Source of the DNA: Manduca sexta
Lineage: Eukaryota; Arthropoda; Insecta; Lepidoptera; Sphingidae
DNA: 64,000 nt
Assembly: GCF_014839805.1 (NCBI RefSeq)
Contig: NC_051121.1
Coordinates: 5,935,116 to 5,999,115 of the forward strand
Direction of reading: 5' to 3'
Part shown: positions 1-9,425 of the stretch, piece by piece
Numbering within the stretch: position 1 is the stretch's first letter
Layout of the letters: the number at the start of each line of letters is the position of its first letter
The notes under the pieces: model-generated
Told to the model about the DNA's origin: nothing
Databases searched by the model: none
Seen by the model: the letters and a program-made list of their open reading frames with translations, nothing else
Translations under genes and position numbers: made by a program

Positions 1-231
1 CCAGCACGGGATGTAGACACGGTGAATGTAATCCCAATCCTGTTTGCTTAGTGAAATAACCTTCTGTAGTGAATGATGATACGATTTGTGACGTGGAATA
101 ATGCAGAGGCGTTGACAATCGGCAGCTGAATACTAAGGAGTGTAGATAACACCTCATATGTTACCTAAGCCGATATGGAACAATGGACAATGAACAATAT
201 AATAACAATACACAAACTTATGGTGGTAGGA

Positions 232-615
232 AATATTTTACATCCGCATGCATAGCGACCACTTACACGAGATGTTAAAACCTGGGCCCTTATTCTGTAT
301 GATAGTGAAATCGCGTAACGCGGCCGTGTCACGTTATCTTCGAGAAATGTGTGTGGAATGGTATTCTGTAAGCCAAATTTCTATAGTACTAAACATGATG
401 GGTTGTGTTATATGCTTGTTACACACTGTCAAAATAACGTGCGGGATAGAGAACAAGGCCCCTGTTATAGAGGCTAAAGAAAGTGTGTAGCGTTCCGGGA
501 TCAGCCTGTGTATATCCGATTCTAACAGGCATGATTGTGTCGACTGCCGAGAGGTAATCATCTCTTGTTAGTCGACATTTTAAGACTCGGTTCCATTTAC
601 CCAGGTGCAGAGAGG
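232..615 (-). repeat. Dispersed repeat P, copy interrupted by a MITE
   Basis: Both ends match other copies of a roughly 200-bp family (9235, 30065 and 38688): 'ATTTTACATCCGC' on the left and the 'CCGGGATCAGCCTGTGTAT ... GTCGAC' block from about 495 to 575 on the right. The middle is displaced by a 185-bp element also present at 33567. The family has no coding capacity and I do not know its published name. Confidence 0.75.
286..471 (+). mobile_element. 185-bp MITE, family GGGCCTTATTCT, copy 1
   Basis: The termini are inverted: GGGCCCTTATTCTGTAT on the left, and the complement of GGCCTTGTTCTCTAT on the right. The whole segment is nearly identical to 33567-33750. It splits dispersed repeat P. 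CCTG occurs at both junctions and may be a short target duplication. It is too short to encode a transposase; the superfamily is unresolved. Confidence 0.75.
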
Positions 616-770
616 TCACTTTTCCCTGAACCTTTAAAAAAAAATGGTGCATCCAGTCTTCGGCGTGCATATTTCGTCCCATAATGCGACAGGACCTATC
701 GCCATATCAGGCACGAATTCCAGACTTCAGGCTCATAGAGTAGTAAACCTAATATAACTTTGTAGGAATC
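610..770 (-). repeat. SINE family B, decayed fragment
   Basis: 'TTTCGTCCCATAATGCGAC', 'CCTATCGCCATATCAGGCAC' and 'AATTCCAGACTTCAGG' match the complement of the family B body. The tRNA-like head is not recognisable. Confidence 0.6.
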
Positions 771-1109
771 CAACCTGAGAATATAAAACATATTAGTTAA
801 AGATTTTTCGGCAATTTATGGCTAGTTACCATAATACCTATGTCGCAGCTGTGCTGCCAACTTAAAGAAAGGTTTAAAAGGATGTTCTGCGCTACAGTTT
901 GCAAAACAAGAAACTATAAATCTGATTTTCAAATTTAAATAATAACAGTAATTTACTTACATTTTTCAAATAATTATTTACTAAGGGTTGTTTCGCTGTT
1001 TCATCCTCGTGAAAATCCTCTAACATTACAAAAGTCCTCAAACCACTATAGCAGTCCACAGCGCCACCAGCACGATGACAGCACAAACTATTTAAAGCAA
1101 TCCATTATT
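771..1109. other. Unique AT-rich sequence, no gene seen
   Basis: No repeat or convincing frame is recognised between the SINE fragment and the repeat at 1110. Confidence 0.5.
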
Positions 1110-1280
1110 TCCCATGGGAGCAAAATACCAAGATAAAAAGTAGACCATGTGTTAATCCAGGACATGATCTGTCCGTGTGTCAAATTTCATCTAAATCCGT
1201 TCGGTTGTTTCCATATTTTTTTTCTAACAAACATCCAAACATTTTTACAAACTTTCGCATTTAAAATATTAGTAAGAAAT
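1110..1280 (+). repeat. Helitron-associated/LINE-like dispersed repeat fragment
   Basis: 'GATAAAAAGTAGACCATGTG', 'CAAATTTCATCTAAATCCG' and 'ACAAACTTTCGCATTTAAAA' belong to a dispersed repeat also seen near 16408, 22130, 31215 and 51250. No reading frame. Confidence 0.6.
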
Positions 1281-1387
1281 ATGCTAAAGAGTATTATAAT
1301 ATTAGTAAAGAAGTAAAATGAGAATATTAAAAAAAACAAGAAGCATCAGCATCTAATAGCATAAGAGGAAAACAAAATAGTAGTAGG

Positions 1388-1392
1388 TCACG
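1388..1392. repeat. Target-site duplication, left (TCACG)
   Basis: TCACG directly precedes the 5' LTR and recurs directly after the 3' LTR at 8958-8962. A 5-bp duplication fits BEL/Pao integrases (usually 4-6 bp). Confidence 0.9.
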
Positions 1393-1839
1393 TGTTTCGT
1401 AACCGTTATTTATAATAATAAACTGATTCTATAATAATTCGCGTGATGGTGGTATGTGTGTGAGAGCGAAAGGTATTCAAATTCGCACGCATTTGCCGCC
1501 AACTAAATCGACCAATACCGCTGGCCAACGAGAGGCCACACGCCCGCGCCATCCAGCGGATGACGCCAGTAACGAAAGTTTGGTGCATCGATGGCGGCAC
1601 GTTCCCCGGCGCGCTTCATAATTAATACAATAACTGTGAAAGTATAGATTTCCCAGGACCCATAATCCTTACATTGTGTGTACTAACTGTGTGTGGTGTC
1701 CTGACAAACGTGACGGAGTGCAGCAGTATAACCAAGGCGGGTTCCTGACGTCGTGTGGCAGTGGCAGATGTGAGTACTTGCATGCATTTTCATCGTCACG
1801 CGAATATACGTCAATGTCCCTATGTATCATCACGATACA
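1393..1839 (+). repeat. 5' LTR of the BEL/Pao element
   Basis: This 447-bp direct repeat starts TGTTTCGTAACCG and ends CACGATACA. It aligns without gaps to 8511-8957. I count about 11 substitutions by eye (about 2.5%), mostly in the first 40 bp and around 1617-1630. The boundaries are set by TG...CA, by divergence from the 3' LTR after 1840, and by the TCACG duplication. A reverse-strand frame inside the LTR is present in both copies but resembles no protein I know. Confidence 0.95.
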
Positions 1840-1844
1840 TATTT

Positions 1845-1862
1845 TGGTGCCGAAACCCGGGA
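1845..1862 (+). promoter_or_regulatory. Primer-binding site for tRNA-Phe
   Basis: The 18 bases TGGTGCCGAAACCCGGGA, 5 nt after the LTR end (spacer TATTT), are complementary to the 3' end (including CCA) of eukaryotic tRNA-Phe(GAA), whose acceptor stem starts GCCGAAA. This is where minus-strand DNA synthesis would be primed. The tRNA identity comes from my knowledge of the conserved tRNA-Phe sequence. Confidence 0.88.
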
Positions 1863-3101
1863 ATAGCGATCATAATTGGTCAGCTATTTCAATCATTTAG
1901 TTTGAGTTATTTCGATAAATTTGTCTCAATAGCCGAAACATTACGATAACCCGCCATTACTCGCTTCAATACATAGTTTAATCTAACTTTCCAGTAAAGG
2001 CATATGATTGTTTGCATACTTAAAACCTTAAATTTCGTTGTGTTTACAATTGATTTCTGTAATAACATTCATTTCCATGCGGTTTAGGTAACAAATTATT
2101 ATTTGTTACGCGCTAACATTAGGTACTTATAGCGGCGCGCATACTTCGTTATTTGTTGTAAATCGCCAACGATACACGTAGTTTATTCTAATAATAATAA
2201 TTATTATTTGTGTGAGTGGCTATTTCGTTGTTACAGTTAATCATTGTATATTACTTTTCCCGATGCAAACAATTAAATCGTATTTCGAATAAAATCCGCC
2301 ATTTTGCAGTTTAAGTTGCGCCGACGTATATTTGCCGCTTATGTATTTAAATAGTAAATACATAATATTCAAAAGCGTTCTCGTACTATAAGCCGATGTG
2401 TTATAATTATATACGTTAGTGTTAATTGTGATTTTCTCGTCTCGTTACCGTCGATACATCTATTCATTTAAATTCGTTAGTGTTTCGTCGCGTTTCGATC
2501 CTCTCACATTTTCACCTATTCATAATAATTATTAGCACATACAGACCGGCTTGTACGCAGATTCAATTCGGTATCGGTTTTAATACAAAAGGTGTCGTTC
2601 ATCCGTATTAATTCTAGCGACGTCTATTTATTAAAACATACACAGTTAGGTATCTACCTAAGTAAAAATAAGCGGCAAAGTACATTTATATACTTTCGTT
2701 ACTGTCGTGTATACATATATACGTAAGCCATTCGGTCACTCCTACTGTTGTCGTAATAAATACGTTAGTGCTATTTACTTCAATCGTTTTAACTAATTCG
2801 TATAGTACTATTTCTCGCGACAAACAAGTTGAGTTGTGACAACTTTTCGTAGATATATAATTATTGTATTATATATTTAATTTTCATTTCATTGCGTAAT
2901 CATTAGGTATTACATACCTACTTATACGTTCATTCGTTCACTCATTCGCTGTGCCTACTATTCAGACTCGTGCGTTGTATTATCCGGTGTTGTTTAGGCA
3001 TATTTATCGCGTATAACGCTTCCATCCGTAACGGGGTAGGCTGTGAGTATAAACTTTTTTAAGTTTAACATTTCGTTTAGTCGATTTAAAAATCGTTTAA
3101 G
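1863..3101 (+). other. Long untranslated leader of the BEL element
   Basis: These 1239 bases lie between the primer-binding site and the Gag start codon. They are AT-rich with interspersed CG dinucleotides and have no long reading frame on the coding strand. Short motifs recur: CGTTAGTG near 2415, 2476 and 2763, and CGTTACYGTCG near 2446 and 2696. In LTR elements this interval usually holds packaging and dimerisation signals; that role is inferred here. It is long compared with the short leader I would expect. Confidence 0.7.
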
Positions 3102-5990
3102 ATGTCGTATCGTCCGGTACGCGTTTGTAAACCTAAAGGGCGTGTTACTAAGTCGGCAAGTTTAGTTCGCCCACATATTCAGGAGTTGCCTGTGCTTCGC
3201 CGCAAGCGCACTCTGCCCTTAAATCGTTTAAAGAAACTTCTCGAAGTTGCTAAATTAGCAAAGGATGATGAGTCATCTTTAGATTTGTTTAGTATTCAAT
3301 TTTCCGCGTTACCGAAATTAATTGAAAGTTTTGAAAGTGCTCATTCGGACATTTTATGTGTTATCAATGATGATGATTCCGAACACGAGGATGAAGTACG
3401 TGACGAGTTCGATAATATTCATTTTGAGATTTTGGCAATCCATCGAAAATTATTTCCCGAATCTAATTGTAAACCGTGCGATAAGAAGGCGAATTGTTCG
3501 TCCACAGCAGACGTTAAGTTACCTAAAATTAACTTACCATCGTTTTCCGGGGAAATAAAAGAGTGGCCAAAATTCTTTGATTTGTTTAACTCGTTGATTC
3601 ATAACAATGAATCGCTATCAGACACGAAACGTATGCAATATCTCGAAACATGTCTCAGTGGGGATGCATTAGGTGTTATTCGATCTTATCCCATTCAAGG
3701 TAAATACTATCGCAGTGCATATGAGGCGCTGGTCGCCAGGTTTCGAGATAAGCGAGAATTAGCTTTTACGTGTTGGAAAGAGATATTAAATATTAATTTG
3801 AAATCTCTGTCACCTGTCGAATTTCGGCGTAATTTGGATTTAATAAATGAAAATTTAAACGTATTATCCGGTCTTGACCTTCCTACTCATGAGTGGGACT
3901 TCGTTCTGTGTTATTTAGTATTATCGAAATTAGATACCCAGACTCGACGTTCTTTTGAACAAAAGCAAGAGGCTACTGAATTGCCGCAGTATCAAGCGCT
4001 GAAAACCTTTTTGTTTAATCGAGCTGATGCTTTAATTCGCGATAACCATTTTTCTTCGAGTAGCCAGGTTAGTCCTGATGTAGGGAAACCTTCAGACAAA
4101 GCTAAGCCACTTAAAAGCGTATCGTCGAGTAATTCGAAGTTTCAGAAGAAAACCACAGTATTTCTTGCAAATAACACAGATAATTCCGTATCCAACAAGA
4201 AACTCAGTTCATCTTCTTCTCATTCACCTGTAGCGATATCCGTAAAGTGTTCATTTTGTTCGGGTGATCATTCGATAAACAAATGTAATAAATTCGTACA
4301 ACTTTCAGTCGCGGAACGCAGTAACCATGCGCGCATTCATCGTTGGTGCTTCAATTGTTTAAAACCGTCTCACAGCGTCAAGGATTGTAAATCTTTGTTC
4401 AGGTGTTATAAATGTCATAAACGGCATCATTCACTTCTACACGAGGAAGGAGCGTCCACTCCTTCAAATGTGGTTTCAGATGGCGAATCACCGAATAATC
4501 AGGTTCGCGTGTTGACTAGCATGCGTGAACATTCTTTTGTTTTATTATCCACAGCTATTGTCCAAATTCGCGATTCATCGGGACATTTTCAATCGTTTCG
4601 AGCCTTGATTGATTCTGGTAGTCAAAGTCACTTTATCACCGAAGATGTCGTTCATCGATTAGGTCTCATCAGTAATTCGACGTCGAATAAGGTTAGTGGA
4701 TTGGGTCATTCATCAGCTCCAGTGTCAGGTATAGTACATCTTGATATTGGGCGAAGCGATAAAGCTCTCTTTACCATCAAAGCCTTGACTTTGCCAAGTA
4801 TCTGTGGTAAGATGCCATCAATTCGACTTGATAAATCTTCGTGGCATCATATTAAAGCGTTGCAGTTAGCAGACCCAAATTGTCACAAACCTGGTCCAGT
4901 CGATCTTCTTATAGGTGCGGAGTGCTTTGCTTCGCTTCTGTTGCCGGGATCAATTAAAGGTGATTCCAATCAACCGTCAGCTCTTAATTCCGTATTCGGT
5001 TGGCTGCTGGTCGGGAATGTCGGATACGTAGAGCCTGAAGCACACTCGTTCTTCGTTCATGAGGAGCCACAACTTCATGATGAGTTGAAGAAATTATGGC
5101 AGCTGGAGGAATTGAGCGTTTTTCCTTCGAAACCTCTCACCGTCGAAGACGAGAGATGCGAGCAAATCTTCAAAGACCTTCAGGTAAGGGATCCCGCTGG
5201 TCGATACATTGTATCTTTGCCTTTCAGAAACGAAGAGCACGAGACTACCTTTCCCGGATCTCGTGATACAGCTTTGAGGTGCTTTCATTCAATTGAGAAA
5301 CGCCTCCTCAAGAACATGGAGTTGTATGAAAAATACTGTGACTTCATGAAGGAATATCTCGATCAGGGTCACATGAGCCTTGTACCGACTGAAGAATTGA
5401 GTATTGGAAAATACTTCATTCCTCATCGTTTTGTACTCCGTACGGAGAGCAGCACTACTCCTCTTCGTGTTGTATTCAACGCCTCCGCTAAAGATGCGAG
5501 AGGACTATCTTTGAATGATGTGTTGCTCGTAGGTCCTAAATTGCAAACGAATATTGTTGAAATTCTTCTAAAATTCCGCGTTCATGCTGTTGTTTTCACC
5601 GCAGACATGAAACAAATGTACCGACAAATTCTCATTCGAGCGTCTGATCGTGATTATCAGCGCATCTTCTGGCGATCTAATGTGGACCAACCCGTGCAGG
5701 AATATCGTCTTAATACCGTGACCTACGGCGTGTCTTCCGCACCTTTTCTCGCATGCCGTACTGTCAAACAGCTGATTCATGATGAGGGTGGTGAATTTCC
5801 ACTTGCGAGTCAAGTTTTGGGATCCGATGTTTATGTCGATGACATAATAACTGGTTTTAGTAACGTTCGTATGGCTCAAAATGCGAAAACTCAAATAATC
5901 GAACTTTTGAAAAGGGGCATTTCGAACTCAGAAAATGGGCTAGTAATGTTCCTCAGTTACTCTCTGATTTACCACGAGAATATTGCTTAA
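3102..5990 (+). CDS. BEL/Pao Gag-protease-RT polyprotein, N-terminal piece (frame-broken)
   Basis: This 962-residue frame encodes capsid, protease and most of the reverse transcriptase. In order: a basic N-terminus; a DUF1759-like Gag core at about 139-300; a Ser-rich linker; three zinc-knuckle-like motifs (C383-X2-C-X3-H-X4-C395, C416-X2-C-X4-H-X4-C429, C435-X2-C-X4-H-X3-H447); a retropepsin-like DUF1758 domain with DSGS at 504-507; then the RT palm, with the first catalytic Asp in TADM (D835) and YVDD at 911-914. The start at 3102 is the first Met of the open frame, and the basic start fits other BEL Gags. Sense is lost after about residue 937, at the AAAAGGGG run 5910-5917. The last 25 residues are a shifted tail, and RT coding continues in another frame from about 5918. 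Known members carry one continuous gag-pol frame, so I infer loss of a base or a sequencing error. Confidence 0.95.
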   Translation: MSYRPVRVCKPKGRVTKSASLVRPHIQELPVLRRKRTLPLNRLKKLLEVAKLAKDDESSLDLFSIQFSALPKLIESFESAHSDILCVINDDDSEHEDEVRDEFDNIHFEILAIHRKLFPESNCKPCDKKANCSSTADVKLPKINLPSFSGEIKEWPKFFDLFNSLIHNNESLSDTKRMQYLETCLSGDALGVIRSYPIQGKYYRSAYEALVARFRDKRELAFTCWKEILNINLKSLSPVEFRRNLDLINENLNVLSGLDLPTHEWDFVLCYLVLSKLDTQTRRSFEQKQEATELPQYQALKTFLFNRADALIRDNHFSSSSQVSPDVGKPSDKAKPLKSVSSSNSKFQKKTTVFLANNTDNSVSNKKLSSSSSHSPVAISVKCSFCSGDHSINKCNKFVQLSVAERSNHARIHRWCFNCLKPSHSVKDCKSLFRCYKCHKRHHSLLHEEGASTPSNVVSDGESPNNQVRVLTSMREHSFVLLSTAIVQIRDSSGHFQSFRALIDSGSQSHFITEDVVHRLGLISNSTSNKVSGLGHSSAPVSGIVHLDIGRSDKALFTIKALTLPSICGKMPSIRLDKSSWHHIKALQLADPNCHKPGPVDLLIGAECFASLLLPGSIKGDSNQPSALNSVFGWLLVGNVGYVEPEAHSFFVHEEPQLHDELKKLWQLEELSVFPSKPLTVEDERCEQIFKDLQVRDPAGRYIVSLPFRNEEHETTFPGSRDTALRCFHSIEKRLLKNMELYEKYCDFMKEYLDQGHMSLVPTEELSIGKYFIPHRFVLRTESSTTPLRVVFNASAKDARGLSLNDVLLVGPKLQTNIVEILLKFRVHAVVFTADMKQMYRQILIRASDRDYQRIFWRSNVDQPVQEYRLNTVTYGVSSAPFLACRTVKQLIHDEGGEFPLASQVLGSDVYVDDIITGFSNVRMAQNAKTQIIELLKRGISNSENGLVMFLSYSLIYHENIA

Positions 5991-6835
5991 CCGATCCTGT
6001 ATCTATGGATGTTGACGACAACCCTACTCTCAAGGTATTAGGTCTTAAGTGGGATCCTTGTAATGATTCGTTCCTTTTTTCAGTAACTCCTCAGCATAAG
6101 AAATGTTCGAAGCGTAACATTCTTAGCGAGCTTGCACGTATATACGATCCACTTGGCTTCCTGTCGCCATTAATTTTGGTGGCAAAGGTGTTGGTTCAGC
6201 GCCTCTGGATCCTTGAGATAGGTTGGGATGAAGACCCTCCTAATGATATAGTCCAGTTTTGGTCTCGATATCTTGAACAATTACCATTGTTAGAATCTTT
6301 ACAGATTCCCCGTTTGTTTGCTGGACAGGACTGTATCTCTTGGGAGTTACACGGCTTTTCAGACAGTTCGGAAACAGGTTATGGTGGTGTGATTTATTTA
6401 CGAACCGTGAACGCTGAGGGTAATATTCAGACCTTCTTTGTTTGTTCAAAAGCGCGAGTCGCACCTACAAAATCCACTTCCCTTCCTAGGTTGGAGCTTT
6501 GCGCTGCAGTTCTTCTTGCCGACCTGCTGAAATTTGCCATGGATGTTTTCTCGTCCCGGTTAACATTTACTGGTGTTTTCGCCTGGTCTGATTCTACCGT
6601 TGTACTAGCGTGGCTTCGCTCTCACTCCTCGCGCTGGAAAACTTTCGTTGCGAATCGCGTTAGTCACATTCACGAAGTCATTCCAGACGTTCACTGGCGC
6701 CATGTGGATTCCGAAGATAATCCGGCAGATGTAGCTTCTCGTGGTCAGCTGCCATCCGATCTCGTCAACAATAGCTTATGGTGGGCGGGTCCCGCCTGGC
6801 TTCGCTCCCCCTTCTCAGCAATGGCCACAACTTGA
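5918..6835 (+). CDS. BEL/Pao RT connection and RNase H (frame-shifted middle piece)
   Basis: This is the direct continuation of the reverse transcriptase; the first Met of the frame is at 6005. Numbering from that Met, the region after the palm runs through a 'YDPLGFLSP' block (47-55) that is highly typical of Pao RT. The RNase H domain then follows, with acidic residues D120 (FSDSS), E164 (PRLEL) and D196 (WSDST), and a final Asp in 'NPADVASRG' (D242). The RNase H would degrade the RNA strand of RNA-DNA hybrids during reverse transcription. The real sense ends near 6807 at a run of five C. Beyond that the frame reads a short wrong tail to 6835, while the homologous sequence continues in the frame of the first piece. 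The piece has no start codon of its own at 5918. Confidence 0.92.
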   Translation, partial: HFELRKWASNVPQLLSDLPREYCLTDPVSMDVDDNPTLKVLGLKWDPCNDSFLFSVTPQHKKCSKRNILSELARIYDPLGFLSPLILVAKVLVQRLWILEIGWDEDPPNDIVQFWSRYLEQLPLLESLQIPRLFAGQDCISWELHGFSDSSETGYGGVIYLRTVNAEGNIQTFFVCSKARVAPTKSTSLPRLELCAAVLLADLLKFAMDVFSSRLTFTGVFAWSDSTVVLAWLRSHSSRWKTFVANRVSHIHEVIPDVHWRHVDSEDNPADVASRGQLPSDLVNNSLWWAGPAWLRSPFSAMATT

Positions 6836-8378
6836 AATTAATCCTAACGAGGACCTCCTTCATTTTGAGGAAAAAGCTTTAAAAACGTTCTTTACCTCCG
6901 ACGATGCGAAGAATTCCTTTATCGACACTCTTCTCATTCGTTATTCTTCGATTCGGAAAATACAGCGTATCATTTGTTGGTGGTTAAGATTCATTAGATT
7001 TTTACGAGATAAAAATATTCGTTGCTCAAATCCTTTTCTCGATCGTGTTGAGCTTCATGCCGCTTTGTTGATCGTCGTAAAGCACAATCAACAATCCTTT
7101 TTCGAAAACGAAATACGCCAGTTGCGGGAAGGACAATTATTAACGAAACAGATGCGTAAGTTGAACCCCTTTCTCGATGCGCAGGGAATTCTCAGGGTGG
7201 GCGGTCGCCTTGCAAGATCCGGCCTCGAATTCGAGCATAAACACCCCGCTTTACTCCCTCGTAAATCCAGGTTAACTTACCTTGTTATAGAAGCCGTTCA
7301 TCGTGAAAATTGTCACGCGGGCGTGAATACCACGCAGTATCTTCTTTCGCAACAGTTTTGGGTATTGTCTCCTAAACGTGCCATTCGGCATTGCCTATCC
7401 AAATGTGTGTCGTGTTATAAAACGCATCCATCCCCACTGGCACCTTTCATGAGTGACTTGCCTGCAGTTCGTGTAAATCAGGTAAAACCGTTTTCTGTTG
7501 TAGGGACCGACTACGGTGGCCCTTTTCGTATTAAAACCGGTAAACATCGAGGTGCGAAAATCACTAAAGCTTACTTATGTTTATTTGTTTGTCTCGCAAC
7601 TCGCGCAGTTCATCTTGAGGCAGTCTCAGATCTTTCTTCGGATGCTTTCCTCGGTGCTCTGCGTCGGTTTTCCGGGCGACGCGGACGGGTCAGCATAATT
7701 CATTCTGATTGTGGGACAAATTACGTTGGTGCTAATGCACAATTAACTGAATATATGCGAAGTGCTGCTCATGCTAATCAAATCGAATTTCGTTTCAATC
7801 CGCCCTCAAGTCCCCACTTTGGTGGAGTGTGGGAAATACAGATAAAATCCGTAAAATCGCATTTGTATCGTATCGTTGGCGATCAATGTTTAACATTTGA
7901 AGAGTTAACAACACTCTTTGTACAAATCGAATCGATGTTAAATTCGCGACCTCTTTGTCCTCTGAGTTCAGATCCTAATGATTTTGCTGTTCTAACACCA
8001 GGGCATTTTCTTACTCTTGAGCCGTTAACATCTGTCCCTGATGAAGATGTAACTTCTTTGAACATAAATCGTTTGGGCCGATGGCAACTGATTCAACGTT
8101 TTCAGCAGGATTTCTGGAACCGTTGGAAACATGAATATCTTCATTCTCTGACTCAGCGGGCGAAGTGGACTAAGCATTCAAAACCGTTGAGCGTAGGATC
8201 AGTAGTTATTGTTAAAGCCGATAATTCGCTTCCGTTACATTGGCCGTTAGCTCGGGTTGAAGAGTTACATCCGAGTTCTGATGGCGTAGTCCGCATTGCC
8301 ACGATACGTACTGCTGAAGGCTCTCGTTTCACGAGGCCTTTAGTCAAACTCTGTCCGTTGCCGAATCAAAACGAATAA
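6804..8378 (+). CDS. BEL/Pao integrase and C-terminal domain (third piece)
   Basis: The open frame can be extended back to a Met at 6741, but before about 6804 it is a shadow of RNase H. Numbering from 6741: an integrase zinc-binding HHCC domain (H187, H192, C222, C225); the catalytic core with D257 (GTDYGG), D323 (HSDCGTN) and E365 (GGVWE); then a C-terminal DUF5641-like region from about 440 ('GRWQLIQRFQQDFWNRW'). Integrase would insert the cDNA and make the 5-bp duplication seen at the ends. The stop codon at 8376-8378 lies 132 bp before the 3' LTR, with no further reading frame in between. All catalytic residues are intact. The frame is again that of the 3102 piece, so the two shifts in the element cancel. 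Confidence 0.94.
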   Translation, partial: APPSQQWPQLEINPNEDLLHFEEKALKTFFTSDDAKNSFIDTLLIRYSSIRKIQRIICWWLRFIRFLRDKNIRCSNPFLDRVELHAALLIVVKHNQQSFFENEIRQLREGQLLTKQMRKLNPFLDAQGILRVGGRLARSGLEFEHKHPALLPRKSRLTYLVIEAVHRENCHAGVNTTQYLLSQQFWVLSPKRAIRHCLSKCVSCYKTHPSPLAPFMSDLPAVRVNQVKPFSVVGTDYGGPFRIKTGKHRGAKITKAYLCLFVCLATRAVHLEAVSDLSSDAFLGALRRFSGRRGRVSIIHSDCGTNYVGANAQLTEYMRSAAHANQIEFRFNPPSSPHFGGVWEIQIKSVKSHLYRIVGDQCLTFEELTTLFVQIESMLNSRPLCPLSSDPNDFAVLTPGHFLTLEPLTSVPDEDVTSLNINRLGRWQLIQRFQQDFWNRWKHEYLHSLTQRAKWTKHSKPLSVGSVVIVKADNSLPLHWPLARVEELHPSSDGVVRIATIRTAEGSRFTRPLVKLCPLPNQNE

Positions 8379-8499
8379 CATGACTTAACTTAAACCTATA
8401 GTTCATAAATTTAAGTTCGTAATCATAATTTTAAGATCATATGCCTTTTAAGTTAGGTTAATTTTTTCTTAAATTTTGGAAAATACATTAATGTATTTT

Positions 8500-8510
8500 G
8501 GTGGGCGGAA
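8500..8510 (+). promoter_or_regulatory. Polypurine tract of the BEL element
   Basis: GGTGGGCGGAA directly precedes the TG of the 3' LTR. Its position and purine bias fit the plus-strand primer site, although T and C interrupt it. Confidence 0.7.
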
Positions 8511-8957
8511 TGTTTCGTAACCGTTGTTTATAATAATAAACGAATTCTATAATAATTCGCGTGATGGTGGTATGTGTGTGAGAGCGAAAGATATTCAAAT
8601 TCGCACGCATTTGCCGCCAACTAAATCGACCAATACCGCTGGCCAACGGGAGGCCACACGCCCGCGCCATCCAGCGGATGACGCCAGTAACGAAAGTTTG
8701 GTGCATCGATGGCGGCACGTTCCCCGGCGCGCTTAATAATTAATGCTATAACTGTGAAAGTATAGATGTCCCAGGACCCATAATCCTTACATTGTGTGTA
8801 CTAACTGTGTGTGGTGTCCTGACAAACGTGACGGAGTGCAGCAACATAACCAAGGCGGGTTCCTGACGTCGTGTGGCAGTGGCAGATGTGAGTACTTGCA
8901 TGCATTTTCATCGTCACGCGAATATACGTCAATGTCCCTATGTATCATCACGATACA
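8511..8957 (+). repeat. 3' LTR of the BEL/Pao element
   Basis: This 447-bp partner of 1393-1839 has no gaps and about 11 differences. It ends CGATACA and is followed by TCACG, the right copy of the target duplication. Confidence 0.95.
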
Positions 8958-9234
8958 TCACGGTCGTTAGGACCATCGGAAGGTCTATAGCCTTACCTAC
9001 CAAAAGACAAAGCGTAATATATATTTTTTAATAGTCTTAACGATATAAATCAAGTTAAGTGCCTCACGTAGTAGTCTGACACACATTAATTCACTAAAGT
9101 GTGACCAGCAGTTGCTTAAAAAACCTAACACAATTTTTACAAAAGGCGATAACGAGTTGTGCAATCGCGTGTTTGTTTGTCATTCTATGTGTAAAAGTAA
9201 TTAAAATATTGAGATATAGATTTTTTTATACGGG

Positions 9235-9425
9235 AAGTGAGCCCATTACACCTGATGGTAAGTGGAGGTCCAACAGAGTGTCGACTGATGAAAGATGATT
9301 ATCCCTCGGCAGTCGACGCAATTATGCCGGCCTGTTGGAACCGGATACCCACAGGCTGATCCCGGAACGCGACACACTTATGTGGGCCACTATGGCGGGA
9401 AAATATATACCACCAGCAAATCGAA
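9235..9425 (+). repeat. Dispersed repeat P, best uninterrupted copy
   Basis: It reads 'GATGGTAAGTGGAGG ... AGATGATTATCCCTCGG ... AATTATGCCGGCCTGTT ... TGATCCCGGAACGCGACAC' and ends in ATATATACCACCAGC. It serves as the reference copy for those at 232, 17876, 30065, 38688 and 44970. Confidence 0.75.

Larger units (their letters stand above)
1393..8957 (+). mobile_element. BEL/Pao-class LTR retrotransposon, full length
   Basis: This is a complete LTR retrotransposon. Both ends carry a 447-bp LTR that begins TG and ends CA, and the element is flanked on both sides by the 5-bp duplication TCACG (1388-1392 and 8958-8962). The internal order is primer-binding site, long leader, Gag with DUF1759-like region and zinc knuckles, aspartic protease, reverse transcriptase with YVDD, RNase H, integrase and a C-terminal DUF5641-like region. 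RT before integrase, the DSGS protease and the DUF1759/DUF1758-type N-terminus are diagnostic of BEL/Pao rather than Ty3/gypsy or copia. There is no env-like reading frame after integrase. The polyprotein is broken by two one-base shifts, so this copy probably cannot make a full polyprotein from one frame. Confidence 0.96.

Noticed and set aside
1406..1600. Reverse-strand frame present in both LTRs (also 8488-8718)
   Set aside because: It is duplicated because the LTR is duplicated; no domain, and LTRs do not usually code on that strand.
5910..5990. Programmed ribosomal frameshift between RT halves
   Set aside because: The shift falls inside the RT domain, just after YVDD, where programmed shifts do not normally occur, and a second shift cancels it; mutation or sequence error is more likely.
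8379..8510. Possible env-like third ORF between integrase and 3' LTR
   Set aside because: Only about 130 bp, with no open frame of useful length.
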